64,000 nt of DNA from Peteryoungia desertarenae (GCF_005860795.2 NZ_CP058351.1:62001-126000), one strand, 5' to 3'; counted from the stretch's first letter, positions 45,353-55,849 are shown. The notes: generated by a model not told the origin, from the sequence alone. Numbers and translations are program-made.

Positions 45353-46233
45353 TGGCTTTTGCCGGCAAGGGGCGGAGCGTTTCCGCGTTGATAGTCCGCT
45401 ATGGAGTGCTGACGGTCATTGCCGCCATCTTCATATTCCCGCTCGTCTTCATGGTGGTTTCATCACTGAAGCCAGATGGCCAGCTCTTGCGGGACGCAAG
45501 CTCCATCCGTGCCTTTTTGCCGATCGGCGAGATCTCTTTTGACAACTATTTTGCAGCCTTTGAGCGTGCGCCGATCGGGCTCTTCGTCTTCAATTCCGTG
45601 ACGATCACAGGGCTTACGGTTGCAGCTTCTATCCTGGTCGGCTCTCTGGCCGCCTTCGCCTTCACCTATATGGACTGGTCTGGGCGAGACTTCCTGTTTT
45701 CGATGGTGCTGGCCACCCTGATCATCCCCTTCGAAACCATCGCCATCCCGCTGCTACTGGAGGTCAACAATCTGCCTTGGATTACATCGGAGGGGCTGGT
45801 GACCGGCTGGCTGAATTCCTACCATGTGCAGATCATACCCTGGATCGGTGATGGCCTGACCATTTTCCTCTTCGTCCAGTATTTCAAGGATCTGCCCAGT
45901 GAACTCATCGATGCTGCCAAGATCGACGGCGCCAACTGGCTGCAGATCTACTGGCTCGTCATCATGCCTATTTCTGGTCCTGTCATTGCCACAGCAGCCA
46001 TTCTGAAATTCCTGATCATGTACAGCCAGCAATATCTCTGGCCACTGCTGGTGACCCAGTCAGAGGAGTATCGGCCGGTGATGGTCGGTCTCCAGTATTT
46101 CTTCCAGCTGAATGTCGCCTGGGGCGAGGTCATGGCCTATCTGTCGATCATCACGGTGCCTGTGCTGATCTTTTACCTTTTTCTGCAGCGTGCCTTCATT
46201 GCCAGTATTGCATCAACGGGTCTGAAAGGCTGA
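45352..46233 (+). CDS. Sugar ABC transporter permease (MalG-like)
   Basis: This 293-residue permease has six helices and the EAA loop IDAAKIDGANWLQIYWLVIM, near residue 195. The N-terminus is FPLVFMVVSSLKPDGQLL, as in MalG relatives. No ATP-binding gene follows: the next gene is a phosphatase on the other strand. The system must therefore use an ATPase encoded elsewhere, as MsmK-type shared ATPases do. Confidence 0.87.
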   Translation: MAFAGKGRSVSALIVRYGVLTVIAAIFIFPLVFMVVSSLKPDGQLLRDASSIRAFLPIGEISFDNYFAAFERAPIGLFVFNSVTITGLTVAASILVGSLAAFAFTYMDWSGRDFLFSMVLATLIIPFETIAIPLLLEVNNLPWITSEGLVTGWLNSYHVQIIPWIGDGLTIFLFVQYFKDLPSELIDAAKIDGANWLQIYWLVIMPISGPVIATAAILKFLIMYSQQYLWPLLVTQSEEYRPVMVGLQYFFQLNVAWGEVMAYLSIITVPVLIFYLFLQRAFIASIASTGLKG

Positions 46234-46237
46234 TCGA

Positions 46238-46810
46238 TCAGACCGTCTGGCGGTCAATGACCACAATCTCGTCAACTGTTGGGGGAGCGATAAAGACGAT
46301 TTCGCCCTGACGAGGGACGATCCCCGTCAGCCTCGTGATGTTGACCAGGTGGGTGACAAGCACGATGGGCTGGCTCTGATCCTGTCGTGTGAGCCACTCG
46401 ATCAATTCTTGCGTCTGCGCAGGACCGCGCGAGGCATTGTCAAAAAAGGAGTTGAGCGCGGGCAGTTCGTTCACCGGTCCAAGTCCCATGAGTTTGGCCG
46501 TTTCAAGACAGCGACACCATTGGCTGGAATAGATTCTGGCTACCTGTATACCCTCTGCACGAAAAAGCGCGCCAAGCCTTCGGGATTGCTCTCTTCCCTC
46601 ATCCGACAGGTTGCGTTGCGTGCTGCAGTCGCCGATCCTGAAGTTCGCAGGATCACCGGTTCCAGGGGCCTGGGCATGTCGTATCAGGGCAATTGCCTCT
46701 CCCTGAGCGAGGGCTCGCCAGCCTTGCTCGCTGCCATGCGTCTGGCTTGCAATGAAGGCAAAAGGAAGGGACAGGATTGTGCGCCGCTTTATCTTGGTGA
46801 GGGTCATCAT
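46238..46810 (-). CDS. Histidine phosphatase family protein (SixA/phosphoglycerate mutase-like), exported
   Basis: This 190-residue protein has the phosphatase core IALIRHAQAPG with the catalytic histidine, CSTQRNLSDEGREQSRRLG, and the second histidine in VLVTHLVNITRLTG. The N-terminus (KIKRRTILSLPFAFIASQTHG) looks like a signal peptide, so it probably acts in the periplasm. Two adjacent ATG codons (46810, 46807) are possible starts. The substrate is unknown. Confidence 0.75.
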   Translation of the reverse strand: MMTLTKIKRRTILSLPFAFIASQTHGSEQGWRALAQGEAIALIRHAQAPGTGDPANFRIGDCSTQRNLSDEGREQSRRLGALFRAEGIQVARIYSSQWCRCLETAKLMGLGPVNELPALNSFFDNASRGPAQTQELIEWLTRQDQSQPIVLVTHLVNITRLTGIVPRQGEIVFIAPPTVDEIVVIDRQTV

Positions 46811-46871
46811 GTCTGCTCGCAAACGAATGCATTTTTCTTGCGAATCATTACGACCAGGGGGTGTCACCAGT

Positions 46872-48008
46872 TCAGCGGCGGTGCGAGGATCGTGAATCGA
46901 CCAACGATGTAACATGGTCGGTGAGACTGGCCACCTCCTGATCGATCGTTGAACAGGCAAAGCTCAGGGCAAAAATCTGCTGCATTTGCTCAAGAGGCAG
47001 GTTCTCCAGCTGGCTTCGGTCGAGGCTTTGACGCTCGGCGCCCTGGTCTGCAAGTGCTTCCGCTCTCCAGTTAGGTGCTGGTGCATGTTGGCTCATGCTG
47101 TCCGCCAGTTGGTGAATGTGTTCGGCTGCGTCTTTCATGACCTTGAGGTCCTGTAAGGGGACGGCAGACTTGATCCCGGCCCTGATGGACGGTGAGCGCA
47201 GCCGATCTATGAGGGTAAGTGTGTACCAGAAGCGCTGTACCTGATTGCGCAGGTCATCGCGGGCCCTCTCATCCGGTCGTCCTGGAACAAAGCGCCTGTG
47301 AGCCTGTGCTGCCATCTGTCGAGCCTTGTCCAGTTCGTCTTCCACGTCGGACTGAAGCGCCGCAAGGTCCCGATCTTGGCCGGCGGCAATACAGGAGGCA
47401 TTTAGCTTCAGAAAGTCGCCCACCTTATGCAGTACTTCCGCCAGATGCAGGTCTGCTTGTCGATGTGCGGCCCGGGGAAAGACGACGAGCGATGCAGTGG
47501 CGCCGCAGACAGCACCCAATGCAATTTCGACAGCCTTGATAAATGCACCTTCAATGACTTCGATACCAGGCGCGAGAATGAGCATTGTAACCGTAACAAG
47601 GCCATAGCTGAGACCTGGTTTGGCGGCTGCCACAAAGCCCATGGCGGCGCTGCCTGCCATCAGCGACCACAGGGTGTCCCAACCCCCGCTGCCGAGTAGG
47701 AAGATTGCGACAAGTCCGAGCACGAGGCCCAGGCCGGCGCCCATGATGCGCCAGACCGCACTCTGAATGGTCCCGCCGACACTGGCCTGGATGACAAAGA
47801 GGGCGGAAAAGACGGACCAGGAAGGCTCGGGCAGGCCTGCATATTGCGCAATCAGATAGGCAGCTGTTGCACCCACGGTCGTTTGCGCGGCAAGTCGCAA
47901 CGGTTCCTTGCGGAGGATGCCCATCGGCTGTCTGGTTCGGAGGAAGAGTCCATGGATCGACGTTGGGCTGGTGGGACTGTCCTTTTCATGATTGGTGTTG
48001 TTTACCAT
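46872..48008 (-). CDS. FUSC family membrane protein
   Basis: This protein of about 378 residues has six N-terminal helices (AAQTTVGATAAYLIAQYAGL, ALFVIQASVGGTIQSAVWRI, LGLVLGLVAIFLLG, YGLVTVTMLILAPGIEV and others). A long cytoplasmic helical domain follows (VEDELDKARQMAAQAHRRFV and onward). This is the half-size aromatic acid exporter/FUSC layout. The start at 48008 is preferred; a GTG at 48059 is possible. A GGAAC-N16-TGTT element upstream resembles an EcfG promoter. Confidence 0.75.
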   Translation of the reverse strand: MVNNTNHEKDSPTSPTSIHGLFLRTRQPMGILRKEPLRLAAQTTVGATAAYLIAQYAGLPEPSWSVFSALFVIQASVGGTIQSAVWRIMGAGLGLVLGLVAIFLLGSGGWDTLWSLMAGSAAMGFVAAAKPGLSYGLVTVTMLILAPGIEVIEGAFIKAVEIALGAVCGATASLVVFPRAAHRQADLHLAEVLHKVGDFLKLNASCIAAGQDRDLAALQSDVEDELDKARQMAAQAHRRFVPGRPDERARDDLRNQVQRFWYTLTLIDRLRSPSIRAGIKSAVPLQDLKVMKDAAEHIHQLADSMSQHAPAPNWRAEALADQGAERQSLDRSQLENLPLEQMQQIFALSFACSTIDQEVASLTDHVTSLVDSRSSHRR

Positions 48009-48101
48009 CGATAGTTCAGTGAAGGTTTCAAAAGATTGTTTTGAGAGTGAGACGAGCACTCACCAATGCCGAAGGCCGTGGGGTCCCCTGGTCCTGATCT
48101 G

Positions 48102-48126
48102 AACATAATCCAGTCAATGTGGTTCC
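48102..48126 (-). promoter_or_regulatory. EcfG-like promoter upstream of the FUSC gene (imperfect)
   Basis: On the minus strand, GGAAC (48126-48122), 16 bases, then TGTT (48105-48102). One base differs from the CGTT consensus. It lies 94 bp before the start codon. Confidence 0.4.
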
Positions 48127-48195
48127 ATACCGGAAAAAGACTGGTGACCACCATGATGACCTAAACCATCATCTGGGACACGACAAATCGGGACG

Positions 48196-48387
48196 TTGAC
48201 CGAACTACCGAAAATCCTTCGTCTGCCGGCGGAGCATTCGGGACAATTGGTCAATTACTCTCAGTTCGGTTCAAGCATCAATGTCAGCCACAAGGCAGGG
48301 CAGCGCTACGTGGCGCTGCTGGAGCAGTTCTTCCCGTTTCACCAACGGCCATATGAGGGACGGCGAGCTACCGCTGACGGACCTTAA
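48196..48387 (+). pseudogene. Fragment of a DUF4143-containing AAA ATPase
   Basis: The frame includes ILRLPAEHSGQLVNYSQFGS, then INVSHKAGQRYVALLEQFF, which is the winged-helix part preceding the DUF4143 domain in AAA ATPases. The ATPase core and the C-terminal domain are missing and the last 12 residues look unrelated. It is a relic. Confidence 0.6.
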
Positions 48388-48430
48388 CGCCCGAACATAC
48401 GTTGTTGAACGGATACACGCACAGGAGACA

Positions 48431-48916
48431 ATGATGATACGGCCAATCTTGATAGGTCTTGTTGCAGGACAGCGTTCCATGATGCCGCTGGCAGTTCTTG
48501 CCAGTGCCGCTTGGCGCGAGACGCTTCCCTATGACACAGCCGAGGCACGACTGATGCATGGGCGCCTTCCGGCTGCAGTTGGGATCGTCATGGCACTGGC
48601 TGAAGTCGCAGGAGACAAGATGGCATCGGCGCCTGACCGCACGGTCTTTCTTGGCCGATTGGCCCGGATGATAACCGGTGGCTTTTCGGGTGCAGCCCTT
48701 GCACCGCAGGAGCGTCGCCTAACCGGTGCAGCCCTCGGCATCAGCGCAGCGCTTGGCTCTTCTCGTCTCGGTCTGGCCATTCGCAAGTGGGCGATCCGAA
48801 GGTGGGGGCAGTCAGCAACTGGCTTCGTGGAGGATGCCTTTGTTTTCTCTATGGCCATGGCAGTTGCAAACGGCAGCGCCCGTAGTGTTAAGAGCGAACG
48901 CAATCTGAACCCTTGA
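48431..48916 (+). CDS. DUF4126-like small membrane protein
   Basis: This 161-residue protein begins with tandem ATG codons after CAGGAGACA. It has hydrophobic stretches (PILIGLVAGQRSMMPLAVLA, AAVGIVMALAEVAGDKM) and a glycine/alanine-rich centre (GGFSGAALAP), resembling DUF4126. It probably sits in the inner membrane. The function is unknown. Confidence 0.65.
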   Translation: MMIRPILIGLVAGQRSMMPLAVLASAAWRETLPYDTAEARLMHGRLPAAVGIVMALAEVAGDKMASAPDRTVFLGRLARMITGGFSGAALAPQERRLTGAALGISAALGSSRLGLAIRKWAIRRWGQSATGFVEDAFVFSMAMAVANGSARSVKSERNLNP

Positions 48917-49012
48917 GTGCAACGCAGGATGTCGGCACTTGCTGCCCCTGTTATCATACCCCTGTTGCTGTTGCGGAGTTGTGTTTGCTCTCCAATCGCA
49001 TAGTGGGGTTGA

Positions 49013-49258
49013 TTACAACAGAAAATAGCGTGCCAATCCATAGACATAAAAAACGGCAAACATGATGTTTAACCATTTGAGTTGCGGTTCCCTGTGAAGC
49101 CAGCCGCAATAGCTCCAGATGAGACAAAATGGCAGGCTCAGGCACATTGCCAACAGGACCCAACCCTGAACCACGGCCAGTGTCGAGCCAATACCCAAAA
49201 CAACGGCGACCCGTTTTATCGACTGCTCATAGGCAGCCAAAGCCATCAACCCCTTCAT
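49013..49258 (-). CDS. Small hypothetical membrane protein
   Basis: This 81-residue protein has two or three helices (VAVVLGIGSTLAVVQGWVLL, MCLSLPFCLIWSYCGWL, LNIMFAVFYVYGLARYFLL). The ATG at 49258 follows GCAAGGA; ATG 49246 with AAGGGG is an alternative. Tryptophan/tyrosine patterns suggest a real membrane protein rather than a chance frame. No function is known. Confidence 0.55.
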   Translation of the reverse strand: MKGLMALAAYEQSIKRVAVVLGIGSTLAVVQGWVLLAMCLSLPFCLIWSYCGWLHREPQLKWLNIMFAVFYVYGLARYFLL

Positions 49259-49653
49259 TCCTTGCTCCGTGTGTTGCCCACATCGTTGACCCGATGCGGG
49301 GCACACAGTGGCATCTACAACAGCTTGAATGTTTGGACAATGGCGACTGCTGGCAAGCGTGCTGGTCTGAAGCAGCCGTGCGAATGCATCTGCGGGAGAG
49401 TCTTCCGGCAAAGCGCTTTGTTGCATGCAGCTCCTTTTTTTCGTGCGATCATCAGGGCGACCGGGTCATCCTGATGACAAGGCTCGGCCCGGGCCTGACC
49501 TGTCGCAGCAAGATGCACCCTGCCCGCGATGCGGCGGCCAGAGCGAAATCTTTTGTCCTGACGCAGGCCATCGCCGAGCCTTCCATGATTTCAGATGACG
49601 GCAGATCGGATCATGAAAAAAGCTCGGTCGGCAAGCCTTGGCAAGTCATGCAC
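49259..49653. other. Gene-free stretch before the guanidine operon end
   Basis: This 395-bp region lies between the small membrane protein start and the allophanate hydrolase stop. No reading frame with family resemblance was seen. It may hold the promoter of the small membrane protein. Confidence 0.45.
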
Positions 49654-51474
49654 TCACTGTGCCGCACGCGGCTTTGTGTTTTCCAGGGCTATGAAGGCTC
49701 GCCAGCCGCCAAGCTCGGTAATCTCCTGCGCACCCTGGATGGCATGGGCCTCGCAGAGGAAACCGGAGACCTGGCTACCGTCGTCGAGCGTGACCTTGCC
49801 GATACCGAGCGGTGAGGGGATGTTCTGGACGAAGCGACCGAAGGCAGCGGGCGTGACCTTCCAGACCTCCACCTCCAGTCCTTGACCCACAAAGCCCGGC
49901 TCGCGGATCAGCCCCGGCTTGGGTGGTGTGGTGTTGGGCAGGACGAAGAGGCGGTAGTCGCCGGCCGTGCGGCATGTCTTCACCAGCTTCCCGCCGGGGC
50001 CTGTCAGTTCGTGGTTCAGCGGCATGCCGGTCAGATGCGCGCCGACCACCATGATCGTGACGAGACCATCGTCCGTTTCGGCAAGCTTTGAGGCTTCCGG
50101 CAGGGCTGCAGTCCTGTCCTTGCCCATGCCGGACCGGGCGGCGCGGTGCATGGCATCGGCAAAGGGCGCCAGCGCATCATCCGAGAAGGAGGGGCCGAAG
50201 AAGGTGACGCCACTCGGCAGGCCATCCGAGCCGAAGCCGCCGGGCACGGCAATCGCGGCATAGCCGAAGAGATTGGCGAAGTTGGTATAGCGACCGAAAT
50301 GGCTGTTCTTGACGATCGGGTCTGCGAGCATCGCCTCGACCGTATAGGTGGTCGGTGAGGTCGGCAGCATCAGCACATCGAGCTTTTCCCATTCGACACG
50401 TGCCTTCTGGCGGAGATGCCCGAGCTTGTACTGGCCCTCGAATGCCGCAACGGCATCGTAACCCCTGGCGCCCTCGATGATGGTGCGCACGGTCGGATCG
50501 AAATCATCGGCATTAGTGCCGATGAACTCTTTCACCGCAGCGAGACGCTCGGCAACCCAGGGGCCGTTATAGAGCAGTTCGGCGGCCTGCCGGAACGGCG
50601 CGTAGTCGAAGGGGATGATGGTGGCGCCAAGCGATTTTGCCCGCTCGATTGCCTGATCGTAGAGCGCCTCCACCGCCTTGTTTCCAAAGAATTCGCGCTC
50701 GGCTCCGTCGAGCACACCGATGCGCAGAACTGAACCCGGTAGAACCACTGGCGACGCCTTGCGGGAATAGGGATCACCGGCGTCATAGCCATCCATCACC
50801 TTGCGGATCGCGACACCATCGCCGACGGTTGCAGCAAAGACCGTGACGACATCGACGCTGCGGCAGGCCGGGACGACGCCGACATTCGGCACGAGGCCGG
50901 GCGTCGGCTTGATACCGACGAGGTTGTTGAAGGCGGCGGGCACACGTCCGGAACCTGCGGTATCGGTACCGAGTGCAAAGCTTGCGAGACCCGCCCCAAC
51001 CGTAACCGCCGAGCCGGACGAAGAGCCCCCGGAGACATAGGCCTTGTCGAAGACGGAGCGCGGAGCACCATAAGGAGACCGTGTGCCGTTGAGGCCTGTG
51101 GCGAACTGGTCGAGGTTCGTCTTGCCGATGACGAGGGCACCCGCAGCCTTCAGTCTCGCAACGACGGTTGCGTCCTTCTCCGGTTGGTAGGCGAAGGCCG
51201 GGCAGGCTGCAGTGGTCGGCAGGCCGGAGACATCGATATTGTCCTTGACCGCGAAGGGCACGCCCCAGAGCGCCAGACTGTTCGGCTCCGGTGCGCGCTC
51301 CATCAATGCCCTTGCGGCTGCCCGCAAATCATCCTCCGGCGTCTCAGTGATGAAGACCGCAGGATCTTCGGAGGCCTTGCGGCGGGCGATCACCTCCTCG
51401 ACGAGGTCGAGCGGGGTGAGCCCGCTGGCATAGGCGGCTCTGAGCGAAGCGAGATCAAGAATAGTCGGCAGCAT
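49654..51474 (-). CDS. atzF: Allophanate hydrolase
   Basis: This 606-residue amidase-signature enzyme hydrolyses allophanate to ammonia and CO2. The catalytic lysine is K77 in PFAVKDNIDVSG, the serine-rich loop is GGSSSGSAV at 149-156, and the nucleophile is S175 in GTDTAGSGRVP. A C-terminal domain (EVWKVTPAAFGRFVQNIPSP, LGIGKVTLDDGSQVSGFLCE) is typical of AtzF. It is the last gene of the guanidine operon and overlaps the carboxylase stop by one base. Confidence 0.92.
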   Translation of the reverse strand: MLPTILDLASLRAAYASGLTPLDLVEEVIARRKASEDPAVFITETPEDDLRAAARALMERAPEPNSLALWGVPFAVKDNIDVSGLPTTAACPAFAYQPEKDATVVARLKAAGALVIGKTNLDQFATGLNGTRSPYGAPRSVFDKAYVSGGSSSGSAVTVGAGLASFALGTDTAGSGRVPAAFNNLVGIKPTPGLVPNVGVVPACRSVDVVTVFAATVGDGVAIRKVMDGYDAGDPYSRKASPVVLPGSVLRIGVLDGAEREFFGNKAVEALYDQAIERAKSLGATIIPFDYAPFRQAAELLYNGPWVAERLAAVKEFIGTNADDFDPTVRTIIEGARGYDAVAAFEGQYKLGHLRQKARVEWEKLDVLMLPTSPTTYTVEAMLADPIVKNSHFGRYTNFANLFGYAAIAVPGGFGSDGLPSGVTFFGPSFSDDALAPFADAMHRAARSGMGKDRTAALPEASKLAETDDGLVTIMVVGAHLTGMPLNHELTGPGGKLVKTCRTAGDYRLFVLPNTTPPKPGLIREPGFVGQGLEVEVWKVTPAAFGRFVQNIPSPLGIGKVTLDDGSQVSGFLCEAHAIQGAQEITELGGWRAFIALENTKPRAAQ

Positions 51475-54400
51475 TACAAATCCTCCAATACGACCAGGAC
51501 ATCGCCGGCCTTGACGTTGCGACCCGGCCCCGCACGCAGATCCCGGACTGTTCCGGGCGCATGGGCGGTGACGGTGATTTCTATTTTCATGGATTCGATG
51601 ATGGCAAGCGTATCGCCTGCGCTTACGGATTGGCCCTTTTCGACCAGCAGTTTCCAGACATTGCCGGGCACGGCAGTTTCCACCCCGAAACAGCCTTCGG
51701 GGATATCGCCACCGAGGCTTACCCCCGCGCCGTCATCCACCTGGAAACTATCGAGCCCCTCGTCCTTCCAGCGCTTCCGCTCCGCCTCGAAGGCCGCCTG
51801 CTGGCCCTGCTTGAAAGCGGCGATCCCGGCTGCATTCTTCGCCATCTCTGCCTGATAGTCGGCATAGGAGAAGGTGTTCTCCTCGATGCGGATCGGATAG
51901 CCGCCATGCGGGAAGGCGGCGCGGGCTTCCGTCAGGTCTTCGTGGGAGACGGGGAAGAAGCGGATCTGGTCGAAGAAATCGAGCAGCCAGGGCTTGTCCT
52001 TGGCAAAGACATCCGTCTGCCGCCATGTATTCCAGACCTGGATCGTGCGCCCGAAAAGCTGATAACCGCCAGGTCCTTCCATGCCATAGATGCACATGTA
52101 TGCACCGCCGATGCCGACGGCGTTTTCCGGCGTCCAGGTGCGGGCCGGATTATACTTCGTCGTCACCAGCCGGTGGCGGGGATCGATGGGGGTTGCGACC
52201 GGCGCGCCGAGATAGACATCGCCGAGGCCCATCACGAGATAGGAAGCGTTGAAGATCGTGTCCTTCACCGCCTGCTCGTCGGGGAGCCCATTGATGCGGC
52301 GGATGAACTCGATGTTGGAGGGGCACCAGGGGGCGTTGGGACGCACGAGTTCCTGATACTTGCGCATGGCCAGTTCCGCATCGGGATCGTTCCAGGAGAG
52401 CGGCAGCCATACGGTCCGGCTCGGCACCTTGACGGTGGAGACCGGAGGGAGGCTCTTCTCGATCTCGGCGAGGGCGGCGAGAAGTTTCGAGCGCGACAGC
52501 GTGGTGCTGTCATAGTGGATCTGCAGCGAGCGGATGCCGGGTGTCAGATCGATCAGGCCCTGAAGCTTCGCTTGCTTGACCGCCTGCATCAGCAGATGGA
52601 CGCGCATGCGAATGCCGATATCGAGCTGCATCGGGCCGTATTCGACCAGCAGGTTGTCATCGCCTTGGCGGCGGTAGACGACGAGGATCGGGCCGGCATC
52701 GTTGGAGGCCAGGATCGGGGAGCCGAAGGCGGTTTGCCGAGCCTTACCCCCCTCTGCCCTGCCGGGCATCTCCCCCACAAGGGGGGAGACTGGCACGACG
52801 TCGGCCTCGCCCGATACTGCAGATGCGCTTGCCTTCAACTCAACCGAAGCGGCAGGCGAGACGGCGGCCTCCCCGCTCTCCCCCCTTGTGGGGGAGATGT
52901 CCGGCAGGACGGAGGGGGATAAACCGGGCACGGAACCTGCGGAAAGGACACCATCCACTTTCCGCACCACGGCATGAAACCGGATCTTATCCCCCGGCTT
53001 GAACTGGCCCATCTTCCACTGCTCGTCGCGGGCAATCACCGCCGGGCAGACGAAGCCGCCGAGGCTTGGGCCGTCGGGGCCGAGGATGATCGGCATGTCG
53101 CCGGTGAAATCGATCGCACCGATCGCATAGGCATTATCATGCAGGTTAGAGGGGTGAAGCCCCGCCTCGCCGCCATCGGTGCGCGCCCATTTGGGGGCCG
53201 GGCCGATCAGGCGGACACCTGTGCGCGCCGAGTTGAAATGCACCTCATAATCGGTTGAGAAGAGTGTCTCTATGTCCTCTTCGAGGAAGAAGTCGGGCGC
53301 ACCATGTGGGCCGTAGAGCACCCCGACCGACCATTCGCGGGTCAGTTCCGCCGGTTCCGTAGCCGGTAGCACATCGGTCTGGTTACGGCGGGCCAGGCGC
53401 AAGACATGGCCTGCCCGCAACGTACCGGTGGCATTGCCGCCGAACTGGCCAAGCCCGAAGGTGGCGCGGGAGCCCATGACCAAGGGCGCGTCGAAGCCGC
53501 CGGAGACCGCCAGATAGGCACGCTGGCCGGCACCGGTGATGCTGCCGATTACCAGCGTCTGGCCGGCCTTGACCTCGACCGCCTGATCATGGGGCAACTC
53601 GACACCGTCGAGCGTTATCGGCATGAGCGCGCCGGCAAGCGCAATCACGGTATCGGAGAAGAATTTCAGCATCGGCCCGGAGACAGTGAGTTCCAGGGCC
53701 GCCGTATGATCGTGGTTCCCGACCAGACGGTTGGCATGGCGGAAGGAGCGTTCGTCCATCGGGCCGGATGGCGGCACGCCGACATGCCAGAGCCCGAGGC
53801 GGCCCGGCAGCTCCTGAAGGCTTGATTGCGCACCCGGGGCGATCACTTCGACCACGTCCGGCACGAAGGCGAAATCCTTCAAGGCCGTTGTCGCGACATC
53901 ACCGCTGCGGAACAGGTCGGAGGCGGCGATGGCCTTCAGGTATTCGAGATTGGTCTCGATGCCTGAAAGCGAGGTTTCTTCCAGCGCGGACGAGAGCGCG
54001 GCGATGGCTGCGTTACGATCCGTACCCGAGACGATCACCTTGGCGAGCATGGGATCGTAGAAGGGTGTGACCTCGGTCCCTGTTTCCACCCAGCCGTCGA
54101 CACGGATACCGTCTGGAAAGACCACTTCGGTCAGCAGGCCGGCACTCGGGCGGAAGCCGGCATGGGGCATTTCGGCATAGACGCGCGCCTCGATCGCGGC
54201 GCCCTTCGGCGCGAGGTTTTGCCTGCCCGTCAGCACATGTTCGCCAGCAGCCTGGCGGACCATCCATTCGACGAGATCCACACCGAAGACGGCTTCCGTC
54301 ACCGGATGCTCGACCTGCAGACGCGTGTTCACTTCCAAGAAATAGAACTCCTCCCGGGCGGGATCATAAATGAATTCGACCGTGCCGGCCGAGGCGTAAG

Positions 54401-55196
54401 CCACTTGGCTGCCGAGCGACACGGCGGCGGCGTGCAGGCGCTGGCGCACGGCATCAGACAGACCTGGTGCCGGCGTTTCCTCGATCACCTTCTGGTTCCG
54501 GCGCTGCAGCGAGCAGTCGCGTTCGCCGAGCGCAATGACCTTGCCCTTGCCATCGCCAAAGATCTGCACCTCGACATGGCGGGCCTTGGAAACGAAGCGT
54601 TCGAGATAAACACGGGCGTCACCGAAACTGGACTTTGCCCTGCGCTGCACCGTGTCGAAGGCTGCGGCAAGCGCCTCCGCATTGTCGCAGAGCTGCATGC
54701 CGATCCCACCGCCGCCGGCTGTCGATTTCAGCATCACCGGATAGCCGATCTGCTCCGCTGCGGAGAGCGCCTCTTCCCGGCTGTCGAGCAGGCCGGAGCC
54801 GGGCAAGAGCGGCACGCCGCTCGCCTTGGCCAGTTCGCGGGCCGTGTGCTTCAGGCCGAAGGCTGCGATATTGTCCGGCGTCGGGCCGATGAAGGTGATA
54901 CCTTCCGCCTTCAGCCGCTCGGCAAAGCCGATGTTCTCCGAGAGGAAGCCGTAGCCGGGATGGACGGCTTGCGCACCCGTCTGGCGGCAGGCGGCAATCA
55001 CGGCATCGACGTTGAGATAACTTTCACTGGCGGGTGCGGGTCCGAGGCGCACCGCCTCGTCTGCCATCAGAACGGCCTTCGAAAACCGGTCGGCATCGGA
55101 ATAGACCGCAACGCTTGCGATCCCCATCTTTCGAAGCGTCTTGATGACGCGCACGGCGATCTCGCCGCGATTGGCAATCAGAACCTTCCTGAACAT
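51474..55196 (-). CDS. Biotin-dependent guanidine/urea carboxylase
   Basis: This 1240-residue multidomain carboxylase has, in order: biotin carboxylase ([16 protein letters not shown] at the start; [28 protein letters not shown]), a KipA-like AHS2 domain ([20 protein letters not shown]), a KipI-like AHS1 domain ([20 protein letters not shown]), and a biotinyl domain with the target lysine K1204 in IIESMKIEI. The ATG at 55196 overlaps the cgdB stop by one base. Long annotated as urea carboxylase, such enzymes beside CgdAB-type proteins and a guanidine-I riboswitch act on guanidine. Residues about 759-817 derive from a palindromic repeat inserted in frame. Confidence 0.9.
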   Translation of the reverse strand: MFRKVLIANRGEIAVRVIKTLRKMGIASVAVYSDADRFSKAVLMADEAVRLGPAPASESYLNVDAVIAACRQTGAQAVHPGYGFLSENIGFAERLKAEGITFIGPTPDNIAAFGLKHTARELAKASGVPLLPGSGLLDSREEALSAAEQIGYPVMLKSTAGGGGIGMQLCDNAEALAAAFDTVQRRAKSSFGDARVYLERFVSKARHVEVQIFGDGKGKVIALGERDCSLQRRNQKVIEETPAPGLSDAVRQRLHAAAVSLGSQVAYASAGTVEFIYDPAREEFYFLEVNTRLQVEHPVTEAVFGVDLVEWMVRQAAGEHVLTGRQNLAPKGAAIEARVYAEMPHAGFRPSAGLLTEVVFPDGIRVDGWVETGTEVTPFYDPMLAKVIVSGTDRNAAIAALSSALEETSLSGIETNLEYLKAIAASDLFRSGDVATTALKDFAFVPDVVEVIAPGAQSSLQELPGRLGLWHVGVPPSGPMDERSFRHANRLVGNHDHTAALELTVSGPMLKFFSDTVIALAGALMPITLDGVELPHDQAVEVKAGQTLVIGSITGAGQRAYLAVSGGFDAPLVMGSRATFGLGQFGGNATGTLRAGHVLRLARRNQTDVLPATEPAELTREWSVGVLYGPHGAPDFFLEEDIETLFSTDYEVHFNSARTGVRLIGPAPKWARTDGGEAGLHPSNLHDNAYAIGAIDFTGDMPIILGPDGPSLGGFVCPAVIARDEQWKMGQFKPGDKIRFHAVVRKVDGVLSAGSVPGLSPSVLPDISPTRGESGEAAVSPAASVELKASASAVSGEADVVPVSPLVGEMPGRAEGGKARQTAFGSPILASNDAGPILVVYRRQGDDNLLVEYGPMQLDIGIRMRVHLLMQAVKQAKLQGLIDLTPGIRSLQIHYDSTTLSRSKLLAALAEIEKSLPPVSTVKVPSRTVWLPLSWNDPDAELAMRKYQELVRPNAPWCPSNIEFIRRINGLPDEQAVKDTIFNASYLVMGLGDVYLGAPVATPIDPRHRLVTTKYNPARTWTPENAVGIGGAYMCIYGMEGPGGYQLFGRTIQVWNTWRQTDVFAKDKPWLLDFFDQIRFFPVSHEDLTEARAAFPHGGYPIRIEENTFSYADYQAEMAKNAAGIAAFKQGQQAAFEAERKRWKDEGLDSFQVDDGAGVSLGGDIPEGCFGVETAVPGNVWKLLVEKGQSVSAGDTLAIIESMKIEITVTAHAPGTVRDLRAGPGRNVKAGDVLVVLEDL
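52746..52921. repeat. Palindromic repeat inserted in frame in the carboxylase gene
   Basis: Two inverted arms, 52746-52793 and 52875-52921, share CCTGCCGG, CATCTCCCCC and ACAAGGGGGGAGA on opposite strands with few differences. They are separated by about 80 bp. The whole block is read through in frame and adds about 59 proline/serine/alanine-rich residues between the AHS2 and AHS1 domains. Elements of this type are normally intergenic. Confidence 0.8.
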
Positions 55197-55849
55197 CAGG
55201 CTGCCTCGTCGTCCCAGACGAGCACCCGGATGGGCGTCGGATCGAAGCCGTTGCAGGGGTTGTTGATCTGCGGGCAATTGGAGATGACGAGCAGCACGTC
55301 CATCTCCGCCTTCAGCTCGACATAGTCGCCGGGGGCGGAAATGCCGTCGACGATGGTCATTTCGCCTGAGGGTTCGATCGGCACGTTCATGAAGAAGTTG
55401 ATGTTCGGCACCACGTCGCGCTTGCTCATGCCGTGCTTCGATACCTCAATGACAAAATTATCGCGGCAGGCATGCAGGTATTTCGTGTAATGGCCGAAGC
55501 GGACCGTGTTGCTCTCGCAGGAGCAGGCGCCGGCTGAGGTGTCGTGCCGACCGCAGCTGTCGGCGGTGACGGTCAGCATCACCCGGCCTTCGTTGGAGAT
55601 GACCTTCGTACCGGTCGAGATATAGGCTGCACCCTGCTCGCGCATGGTGTCCTGGCTCGAATAGCGCTCGGAGAAATCATGGGCGTTGTAGAAGAGCGTA
55701 TCGACGGCCTGCTGGCCATAGCTGTCCTCGATGCGGACCACCTGACCCTTTTTGATGAAGGTCGAAAACGGTGCTTCGGCAGCGATATAATGATCCTGCG
55801 CGGTGTTGGAGAGCGTGCGGGTGGGAGAGGTCTGGATAAAACTCGTCAT
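55196..55849 (-). CDS. cgdB: Carboxyguanidine deiminase subunit CgdB (UAAP2, DUF1989)
   Basis: This 217-residue DUF1989 protein has the family landmarks [60 protein letters not shown], and the ending [20 protein letters not shown], with cysteines likely to hold zinc. With CgdA it deiminates carboxyguanidine to allophanate. The ATG at 55849 follows GAGAGGCGACC. It lies 14 bp after cgdA. Confidence 0.87.
   Translation of the reverse strand: MTSFIQTSPTRTLSNTAQDHYIAAEAPFSTFIKKGQVVRIEDSYGQQAVDTLFYNAHDFSERYSSQDTMREQGAAYISTGTKVISNEGRVMLTVTADSCGRHDTSAGACSCESNTVRFGHYTKYLHACRDNFVIEVSKHGMSKRDVVPNINFFMNVPIEPSGEMTIVDGISAPGDYVELKAEMDVLLVISNCPQINNPCNGFDPTPIRVLVWDDEAA

Noticed and set aside
51561..52922. 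Plus-strand frame of 453 codons
   Set aside because: It is opposite the carboxylase biotinyl and AHS1 regions; composition typical of a shadow frame.
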